Shown one piece after another: positions 1-4,886 of a stretch of 9,058 nucleotides of DNA. This stretch comes from Trebonia sp036501515 (GTDB taxonomy: Bacteria; Actinomycetota; Actinomycetes; Streptosporangiales; Streptosporangiaceae). Every line of letters begins with the position of its first letter. Positions within the stretch are counted from its first letter, which is position 1. Below the pieces are notes generated by a model that searched no databases, was not told the origin of the DNA, and saw nothing but the letters and a program-made list of their open reading frames with translations. The position numbers and the translations under genes were made by a program. Location of the stretch: the NCBI GenBank assembly GCA_036501515.1, contig DASYAD010000085.1, positions 1 to 9,058 of the forward strand. The letters run 5' to 3'.

Positions 1-161
1 CAAGGCCGCGCCGCACCCGGTCGGGCCGCACCCGGTCGGGCCGTGCACGCAAGGCCGCGCCGCACCCGGTCGGGCCGCACCCGGTCGGGCCGCGCACGCA
101 AGGCCGCGCCGCACCCGGTCGGGCCGCACCCGGTCGGGCCGCGCACGCAAGGCCGCGCCGC
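1..161. repeat. 49-bp tandem repeat array (minisatellite), left-truncated
   Basis: Three head-to-tail 49-bp units lie at 1-49, 50-98 and 99-147, followed by a 14-nt partial unit at 148-161. Units 2 and 3 are identical; unit 1 differs only by T instead of C at position 44. Each unit contains two adjacent copies of the 15-mer CCGCACCCGGTCGGG followed by a CGYGCACGCAAGGC-type linker. The 15-mer carries the near-palindrome CCCGGTCGGG and short GGG/CCC hairpins, so a transcript would be heavily structured. Since 49 is not a multiple of three, the array would shift frame at every unit and is unlikely to be coding. It begins at the window edge, so the true copy number is unknown. It lies downstream of the last gene of the minus-strand operon. 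Confidence 0.93.
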
Positions 162-180
162 GTGGGCCGCGCGCGCCCCT

Positions 181-200
181 CCCGGGTTCGAAGCCCGCCC
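181..200 (-). terminator. weak hairpin downstream of the last operon gene
   Basis: CGGG and CCCG arms flank a TTCGAA-containing loop about 10-25 nt beyond the stop codon of the terminal short-chain dehydrogenase. The stem is only 4-6 bp including a wobble pair, and no U-tract follows on the minus strand. It could help end transcription together with the structured repeat array beyond it, but it is only a candidate. Confidence 0.2.
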
Positions 201-209
201 CGTCCGCCC

Positions 210-980
210 TTACCCCGCGTTAAGCGCGCCGTCGATGAGGTGCAGCGCGCCCGTCACGTACTCCGCCTCGTCCGACAGCAGCCACATGACCAGGCTGGCG
301 ACCTCGGCCGCGGTGCCGTAGCGCTTGCCGTAGGGCACGCTGGCGGACACGTTGCGGAACACGCCGTCCGGGTCGGACGGGTCGATCTGGGCGGTCAGGT
401 CGCGGGCCATCCGGGTGTCGATGTGGCCCGGCGCGACGCAGTTGACCCTGATCCCGAACGGTGCGCCTTCCAGCGCGGCCGACTTCGTCAGCCCGAGGAC
501 CGCGTGCTTGGACGCGACGTAGGGCGAGAACGTGGCCGCGCCCTTGATCGCCGCCATCGACGCGGTGTTGACGATCACGCCGGAGTTCTGCGCCTTCATC
601 ACCGCCAGGACGGCGCGCAGGCCCATGAACACGCCACGGCCGTTGACCGCCCACACGCGGTCGAAGTCCGCCACCGACAGCTCGGTCATCGGGGCCATCC
701 GGCCTTCGATGCCGGCGTTGTTGAAGAACAGGTCGATCCGCCCGTGCGCGTCCGTCGCGGCGGCGACGTAGGCGTCGACGTCGCCTTCCTGCGACACGTC
801 AGCGATGACCGCGAGGCCGCCGAGCTTGTCCGCCGCCGCCCGCAGCGCCTCGGCGTCCCGGTCGACCAGGACGAGCTTCGCGCCCTCGTCGGCCAGCCGG
901 GTCGCCACCGCCAGGCCGAACCCGTTCGCCGCGCCGGTAACGACCGCGACCTTGCCCTGGAGTCCGTATTTCACAGTCAT
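210..980 (-). CDS. classical short-chain dehydrogenase/reductase (SDR), 256 aa
   Basis: This is a complete classical SDR of normal family length, a cytosolic NAD(P)-dependent alcohol/ketone oxidoreductase. The Rossmann glycine motif TGAANGFG is at residues 15-22. Asp40 at the end of strand beta-2 favours NAD(H) over NADP(H). NNAG is at 87-90. The catalytic tetrad is complete: Asn113, Ser141, Tyr154 and Lys158, with the usual 13-residue Ser-Tyr spacing. PG at the start of the substrate loop and a C-terminal TGALHLIDGA segment are typical. The start is ATG with a strong AGGAGGG ribosome binding site at 984-990. It is the last of four minus-strand genes and starts 73 bp after the preceding SDR stops. 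Substrate is not determinable; a sugar, polyol or other secondary alcohol is possible given the neighbours. Confidence 0.95.
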   Translation of the reverse strand: MTVKYGLQGKVAVVTGAANGFGLAVATRLADEGAKLVLVDRDAEALRAAADKLGGLAVIADVSQEGDVDAYVAAATDAHGRIDLFFNNAGIEGRMAPMTELSVADFDRVWAVNGRGVFMGLRAVLAVMKAQNSGVIVNTASMAAIKGAATFSPYVASKHAVLGLTKSAALEGAPFGIRVNCVAPGHIDTRMARDLTAQIDPSDPDGVFRNVSASVPYGKRYGTAAEVASLVMWLLSDEAEYVTGALHLIDGALNAG

Positions 981-983
981 GAG

Positions 984-990
984 CCCTCCT
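984..990 (-). promoter_or_regulatory. ribosome binding site of the terminal SDR gene
   Basis: On the minus strand AGGAGGG lies about 4-10 nt before the ATG at 980-978. This near-perfect Shine-Dalgarno sequence fixes the start. An independent RBS after a 73-bp gap means translation need not be coupled to the upstream SDR gene. Confidence 0.85.
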
Positions 991-1053
991 CGCTAGCGCT
1001 CGTCGGCCGCATTCGCGGACGCACAGTGCTTACCGATTCACTCGCAAGCTCGC

Positions 1054-1920
1054 TCATCGGACACCCTCCGCGTCTAGCATTCCGGTGCTGGCCGGGCCGA
1101 CGGCGCCGGCCAGGATCGCCTCGTGCCTGGCGGTCACCCTGGTGTCCCACTCGTGGTCGGTGAGCAGGTAGAGCTGGTTTTCCCTGACGGCGGTCACCAG
1201 CAGGTCAGCCACCTCCGACGGGGGCATCCCCTTGGACAGCGCGGCGTGCATGTGGTCGCGCAGCGAGGCCCCGGCGGACGACATCGGACCGGATTCGTTG
1301 GTCAGCGCCGCCGGGCGGTTCCGCGTTCCGTGGAACAAGTTGGTGGCGATGATCCCGGGGCACAGCCCGGTCGCGCCGACGTTAGCCCCGGCCGCCTGCA
1401 GGTCCGCGGAAAGGACCTCGGTCATCGCGAGGATCGCGTGCTTACAGATCCCGTACATGTTGGTCGCGGCGATCACCGAAGTCATCGAGCAGGTGTTGAC
1501 CACGTGCCCGGGCTCGCCGTGGGCGAGGATCCGCGGCACGAACGTGCGGATGCCGTAGATCACCGACATGAGGTTGACCGACAGCGTCCAGTCCCAGTCT
1601 TTCGCCGTCGCGGACCAGATCGGCCCGTCCAGGTAGCCTTCGACGCCGGCATTGTTGTTGACGAGGTGGATCTTGCCGAAGCGCTCCTCGGCGGCGTCGG
1701 CCAGGGCCTCGATGTCAGCCAGCTTCGACACGTCGGTACGCAGCCCGAGCACGGGCACCCCGGCCGCCTCGAGCTCGGCGACGGTGGCGTCGAGGGCGTC
1801 CTGCTGGATGTCGCCGATGACGACGTTCATCCCCTCGGCCCCCCAGCGCAGCGCGAACGCCTTGCCCATCCCGCTGCCGGCCCCGGTGACGACGGCGGTC
1901 CTGCCAGCGAACTGTTCCAC
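1054..1920 (-). CDS. short-chain dehydrogenase/reductase, 288 aa
   Basis: A second classical SDR, clearly different in sequence from the one downstream and longer by about 32 residues. TGAGSGMG at residues 12-19 is the cofactor motif; Asp37 at the end of beta-2 predicts NAD(H) preference; NNNAG is at 88-92. Catalytic residues are Asn116, Ser145, Tyr156 and Lys160. Ser145 and Tyr156 are 11 residues apart instead of the common 12-13, so the loop between them is slightly short. A distinctive stretch rich in Asn, Ser and Met after the PG motif (around residues 190-225) forms an enlarged substrate-binding region. The start is GTG, supported by AAAGGAG at 1928-1934. It is third in the minus-strand operon, 79 bp after the zinc dehydrogenase. 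Role: oxidation or reduction of a hydroxyl/keto intermediate; substrate unknown. Confidence 0.94.
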   Translation of the reverse strand: MEQFAGRTAVVTGAGSGMGKAFALRWGAEGMNVVIGDIQQDALDATVAELEAAGVPVLGLRTDVSKLADIEALADAAEERFGKIHLVNNNAGVEGYLDGPIWSATAKDWDWTLSVNLMSVIYGIRTFVPRILAHGEPGHVVNTCSMTSVIAATNMYGICKHAILAMTEVLSADLQAAGANVGATGLCPGIIATNLFHGTRNRPAALTNESGPMSSAGASLRDHMHAALSKGMPPSEVADLLVTAVRENQLYLLTDHEWDTRVTARHEAILAGAVGPASTGMLDAEGVR

Positions 1921-1927
1921 GAAGAGG

Positions 1928-1934
1928 CTCCTTT
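1928..1934 (-). promoter_or_regulatory. ribosome binding site fixing a GTG start
   Basis: AAAGGAG on the minus strand lies 7 nt before the GTG codon at 1920-1918 and decides the start of the 288-aa SDR. Confidence 0.8.
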
Positions 1935-1942
1935 ACCCAATA

Positions 1943-1993
1943 GACGACGAGACCTGAAAGACGACGAGACCTGAAAGACGGCGAGACCGGAAA
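1943..1993. repeat. 17-bp tandem repeat, three copies, intergenic
   Basis: The unit GACGACGAGACCTGAAA occurs at 1943-1959 and again, identically, at 1960-1976. A third copy at 1977-1993 has two substitutions (GACGGCGAGACCGGAAA). On the transcribed minus strand the unit reads TTTCAGGTCTCGTCGTC. The array fills most of the 79-bp gap between the zinc dehydrogenase stop and the RBS of the next SDR, and it ends about 8 nt before that RBS. It is less GC-rich than the surrounding genes. It could be a slippage-prone spacer or a repeated binding site; function unknown. Confidence 0.92.
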
Positions 1994-1999
1994 AGAACG

Positions 2000-3013
2000 T
2001 CAGTCCCACGGCCGGGACAGGATCCGGACCAGCGACCCGGGCGTCTGCAGCCGCCGCAGCGCGTCGGGGGTGGCGGCGAGCGTGACCCGTTCTGAGACCA
2101 GGCGCTCGACCGGCACCCGGCCCGCGGCCAGGTGCGCGACGGACTCCCGGTAGGTCTCGTCGGAGAACGCGCACGCCCCGACGATGTGCTGGCCGTCGGA
2201 CAGGATCCCGAACAGCGGGATCGTCGCCTGCTCGGGGGTCAGCGCGACCTCGACCACGGTGCCGCCTGGCTCGGTGACGGCGAGCACCTCGTTGAACGCG
2301 CCGGGCGCGGCCGAGCACTCGAGCGCCGCCGCGAACAGCGTCCCCGACTGCTTGGCGTACTCGGCGACCGAGATCTCGCGGGTGTCGATGACCACGTCGG
2401 CACCGATGTCGGCGGCCGCCTGCCGCCGCCCGGCCGACCGGCCCGCCGCGACCACCGGGCCGACCCCGGCCAGCTTGAGCGCCATGATGACGTAGAGCCC
2501 GATCGGCCCGACGCCGTAGACGAGCACCGGGTCGCCAGGGCCGACCCGGGCGAGCTTGACCGCCTGCGACCCGACGGACAGCGGCTCGGCGTGCGATCCC
2601 ACTTCTACCGGCAGCGACGCGGGCAGCGCCACCAGCTGCCTGGCCGGCACCTTGACGTACTCCGCGTAGGCGCCGGGGATCGTGATGCCGATGTTCTCCA
2701 CCACCGGGCAGCGGAACGGCAGCCCGCGCGTGCAGATCCGGCACGTGCCGCACGACCCGATCGGCGTCGCGGCGACCGCCTGCCCCTCCGGCCAGCCGGT
2801 GACCGCGGGGCCGACCGCGACGATCCGCCCGCTGAACTCGTGGCCGGGCACGTGCCCGGCCGGGTAGGCCCCGTTCTGCACGGCGTGCACGTCGGATCCG
2901 CACAGTCCGCACGCCTCGACGGCGACGATGACGTCACCGGCACCAGGAACGGGGTCAGGCACCTCGCTGACCGCCGTTCCGGTCTCCTGGTCGACATACA
3001 GCACTGCCCTCAT
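2000..3013 (-). CDS. zinc-dependent medium-chain alcohol/polyol dehydrogenase, 337 aa
   Basis: Member of the medium-chain dehydrogenase superfamily, closest in layout to the sorbitol/threonine/butanediol dehydrogenase group. The GroES-like catalytic domain spans about residues 1-150. Catalytic zinc ligands are Cys38 (GLCGSD), His58 and Glu59 (GHE), with Glu143 in AEPLSVG as a probable fourth ligand. The structural zinc lobe is complete: Cys88, Cys91, Cys94 and Cys102. The Rossmann motif GVGPIG is at 167-172. After beta-2 there is Gly-Arg-Ser (191-193) and no acidic residue, which suggests NADP(H), unlike the two SDRs downstream (inference). An upstream in-frame start at 3088 is possible, but the ATG at 3013-3011 has AGGAGGAGG at 3020-3028 and overlaps the dehydratase stop as ATGA, so it is preferred. 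Second gene of the operon, probably oxidising a polyol or sugar-derived alcohol. Confidence 0.94.
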   Translation of the reverse strand: MRAVLYVDQETGTAVSEVPDPVPGAGDVIVAVEACGLCGSDVHAVQNGAYPAGHVPGHEFSGRIVAVGPAVTGWPEGQAVAATPIGSCGTCRICTRGLPFRCPVVENIGITIPGAYAEYVKVPARQLVALPASLPVEVGSHAEPLSVGSQAVKLARVGPGDPVLVYGVGPIGLYVIMALKLAGVGPVVAAGRSAGRRQAAADIGADVVIDTREISVAEYAKQSGTLFAAALECSAAPGAFNEVLAVTEPGGTVVEVALTPEQATIPLFGILSDGQHIVGACAFSDETYRESVAHLAAGRVPVERLVSERVTLAATPDALRRLQTPGSLVRILSRPWD

Positions 3014-4692
3014 CGGGATCCTCCTCCTAGCGTCGCGCCCGCGCCCAGCGGCGTGACCGACCGCGCGTACACCGACAGCCAGCCGCACCCGGACGGTGAC
3101 CGCAAGGCTGGCAGCTCCGCCCGCCGTTCGTCCAGCTCCGAAGCGGGGACCTCCAGGTCAAGCGTGCGCGCGTGCACGTCGATGGCGATCATGTCCCCGT
3201 CGCGTACCAGCCCGAGCGGGCCGCCCGCGGCGCCTTCCGGCGACACCTCGGCGACCACCAGGCCGCCGTTGACCAGGCCGGACATCTGCCCGTCGGTGAT
3301 CACGGCGACCGACGAGGACAGTCCCGCGCCGTCGATCGCGAACATCAGGGCCGACGTCAGCCCCATGCCGGGGGAACCGCGCAGCCCGAGCCCGGTCAGC
3401 ACGATCACGTCCCCGGGCGTGAAGTTGCCCGCCCGCGCGGCGGCGACGCCCTCGTCCCTGGAGTGCACGACCTTGGCCGGGCCGCGGAACGACAGCGGCG
3501 CGTCGTCGGCGACCGTCCGCTTGAGCACCGCCCCGTCGGGGGCCAGCGACCCGCGCATCACCACGATCGCCGGATGCGACGCGAGCGGCGCCGACAGCGG
3601 GCGGATCACGGCGGGGTCCGCCGACGCGGAAGCGATCGCCTCGCCCAGGGAGACGCCGGCGACGTTCAAAGCGGACAAGTCGAGCAGCGGCGCCAGCTGC
3701 TTCAGCAGCCCCAGCGTCCCGCCTGCCGCATCGAACGCGGTGATCTGGGTGCCGCCGTTCGGCTTCACGTCCGTCAGTAGCGGCACCTTCGGCGCCAGCG
3801 ACTCGAACAGCGCGTACACGTCCACCGAAGTCCCGGCCTCGACGGCGATCGCTTGCAGGTGCTTGAGGCAGTTGACCGAGCCGCTGACCGCCAGGATCGC
3901 GGTGACCGCGTTGGCGAACGCGGCGGGGGTGAGGATGGACCGGGGCGTGACGCCTTCGGTCACCAGCGACACGATCCGCGTGCCGGCCGCCGCCACCGCC
4001 GGCCACATCTTCGGCCCGAGCGCGAGCACCGGGGTGGTGCCAGGCAGCGCCATCCCGAGCGCCTCGGCCGCCAGGTGCATGGAGTTGGCGGTGCCCATGC
4101 CGGCGCAGACGCCGGGCCCGGTGACCGCGCAGCGGGACATCTCGCCGAGCTCGGCCACGGTCATCCGCCCGGCGTTGACGTGCCCCGCGAACCGGAAGAT
4201 GTCCTCGAAGTCGACCGGCTCCCCCCGGTACATCCCCGACGGCTGGTACCCGCAGCCGACGATGATCGTCGGGATGTTCAGCCGCCCGGCCGCCATCAGC
4301 TGCCCTGGCGTGGTCTTGTCGCAGGAGGCCAGGCAGACCATGCCGTCGAGCAGTGCCCCCTCCACCGCAACCTCGATGTCGGACGCGATCAGGTCGCGCG
4401 ACGGCAGGATGTACTGCCCGGCCGCCCCCGCCGAGGTGATCGCGTCGGACGGCGCCGCGGTGCGGACCTCGAACGCGACCCCGCCAGCGGCCGTTATCGC
4501 CGCCTTCAGCGGACCGACGACCTGGTCGAGGTGGCTGAAGCAGGAGGCCAGCTGCGAGGAGGAGTTGACGATCGCGATCTTCGGCTTCTCCAGGTCCTCG
4601 TCTGAGAGCCCGAGCGCGGACCACTGCGCGCGTCGCATCGCCCACGGCGTGGTCCCAGGAGTGAAGTTAGAGCGCAGCGTATGGTCCGGCAC
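3010..4692 (-). CDS. IlvD/Edd-family dehydratase with altered Mg2+ site, 560 aa
   Basis: Full-length member of the dihydroxy-acid/sugar-acid dehydratase family, which removes water from 2,3-dihydroxy acids to give 2-keto(-3-deoxy) acids using a [2Fe-2S] cluster and Mg2+. By register with E. coli IlvD (recalled numbering), the cluster cysteines are Cys51, Cys124 and Cys196. Asp83, Asp125 and Lys126 (normally carbamylated, in CDKTTPG) are metal-site residues. Ser471 in DGQMSG is the catalytic base. LPSR, GMGTANSM and GGPLGLVRDGD blocks are also kept. The family's GMxE glutamate is replaced: residues 442-445 read GMGL, so Leu445 takes the place of a Mg2+ ligand. The sequence is divergent enough that leucine/valine biosynthesis is doubtful; a sugar-acid substrate fits the dehydrogenase neighbours better (inference). 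The start is GTG at 4692 with only a weak GGGG upstream, possibly a leaderless transcript. First gene of the operon. Confidence 0.93.
   Translation of the reverse strand: MPDHTLRSNFTPGTTPWAMRRAQWSALGLSDEDLEKPKIAIVNSSSQLASCFSHLDQVVGPLKAAITAAGGVAFEVRTAAPSDAITSAGAAGQYILPSRDLIASDIEVAVEGALLDGMVCLASCDKTTPGQLMAAGRLNIPTIIVGCGYQPSGMYRGEPVDFEDIFRFAGHVNAGRMTVAELGEMSRCAVTGPGVCAGMGTANSMHLAAEALGMALPGTTPVLALGPKMWPAVAAAGTRIVSLVTEGVTPRSILTPAAFANAVTAILAVSGSVNCLKHLQAIAVEAGTSVDVYALFESLAPKVPLLTDVKPNGGTQITAFDAAGGTLGLLKQLAPLLDLSALNVAGVSLGEAIASASADPAVIRPLSAPLASHPAIVVMRGSLAPDGAVLKRTVADDAPLSFRGPAKVVHSRDEGVAAARAGNFTPGDVIVLTGLGLRGSPGMGLTSALMFAIDGAGLSSSVAVITDGQMSGLVNGGLVVAEVSPEGAAGGPLGLVRDGDMIAIDVHARTLDLEVPASELDERRAELPALRSPSGCGWLSVYARSVTPLGAGATLGGGSR
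3020..3028 (-). promoter_or_regulatory. ribosome binding site embedded in the dehydratase C-terminus
   Basis: AGGAGGAGG on the minus strand ends 6 nt before the ATG of the zinc dehydrogenase. The same bases encode the Gly-Gly-Gly near the end of the dehydratase. With the ATGA stop/start overlap at 3010-3013 this is a classic translational coupling arrangement. Confidence 0.85.
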
Positions 4693-4761
4693 ACCCCGAG
4701 CCTGATACCGCCGTGGCTGCCGGGCAAGAGGTTAAGACCAGCCAAAACCCGCGGTCAGGTT

Positions 4762-4773
4762 GTGGCGGGCCAC
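4762..4773. promoter_or_regulatory. inverted repeat upstream of the kinase promoter (operator candidate)
   Basis: GTGGC-GG-GCCAC is a perfect 5-bp inverted repeat with a 2-bp centre. It ends 5 bp before the -35 candidate at 4779, a suitable place for an activator or repressor serving either divergent unit. No specific regulator can be assigned. Confidence 0.35.
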
Positions 4774-4778
4774 CACGT

Positions 4779-4808
4779 TTGCCAGCCGCGATCGGTGCGG
4801 TTTATAGC
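4779..4808 (+). promoter_or_regulatory. candidate sigma-70-type promoter of the two-component genes
   Basis: TTGCCA at 4779-4784 matches the TTGACA -35 consensus at five of six bases. TATAGC at 4803-4808 is a fair -10, with 18-bp spacing (or TTATAG with 17). Transcription would start near 4815, leaving a leader of about 70 nt before the ATG at 4887. Confidence 0.45.
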
Positions 4809-4850
4809 ACCGGGAAACAACTGAAAATGCACGTGCCGGGTTTTCCCGGT
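4809..4850. repeat. nested inverted repeats before the kinase start
   Basis: ACCGGGAAA at 4809-4817 is exactly complementary to TTTCCCGGT at 4842-4850. The second arm also belongs to a tighter perfect hairpin, CCGGG-TTTT-CCCGG at 4836-4849, so the two structures cannot form at once. They lie around the predicted transcript start and inside the leader, so they may act as DNA operators or an RNA switch. Confidence 0.6.
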
Positions 4851-4886
4851 AGACACGGAATGCCCCGCCCCGGAAAACTATCGGCG

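Larger units (their letters stand above)
4693..4886. promoter_or_regulatory. divergent intergenic regulatory region
   Basis: About 195 bp separate the dehydratase operon (leftward) from the kinase/regulator genes (rightward). The region is visibly less GC-rich than the genes. It holds a rightward promoter candidate (4779-4808), a near-palindrome just upstream of it (4762-4773) and nested inverted repeats at 4809-4850. For the leftward operon only a weak -10-like TATCAG is seen at about 4703-4708 on the minus strand, which would put the transcript start within a few bases of the GTG. An ORF open from a GTG at 4713 crosses the whole region, but its codon third positions there are not GC-biased, so it is treated as non-coding. 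Confidence 0.6.

Noticed and set aside
1..161. Repeat array considered as CRISPR
   Set aside because: The units are contiguous with no unique spacers, and no cas genes are present in the window.
181..206. GGGTTCGAA resembling a tRNA T-arm, as in a tRNA gene or attachment site remnant
   Set aside because: The stem is imperfect (the outermost pair is C-C), and the DNA to the left is the tandem repeat, with no acceptor, D or anticodon arms. No integrase or mobile-element genes are nearby.
162..1163. Plus-strand open frames opposite the two SDR genes (also 1123-1974)
   Set aside because: They are shadows of genes with complete catalytic tetrads and good ribosome binding sites. The first would also have to begin in the repeat-flanking DNA.
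2000..3088. Start of the zinc dehydrogenase at 3088 (362 aa)
   Set aside because: The extra 25 residues are Arg/Gly/Ala-rich and overlap the dehydratase coding end. The ATG at 3013 has a strong RBS and a typical MDR N-terminus.
2132..4705. An 857-codon open frame on the plus strand covering the zinc dehydrogenase and the dehydratase
   Set aside because: It lies opposite two genes with full catalytic motifs and strong start signals. Its translation is low in recognisable structure and rich in Arg, Asp, Ala and Pro. Such long antisense frames arise easily in GC-rich DNA with few TTA, CTA and TCA codons.
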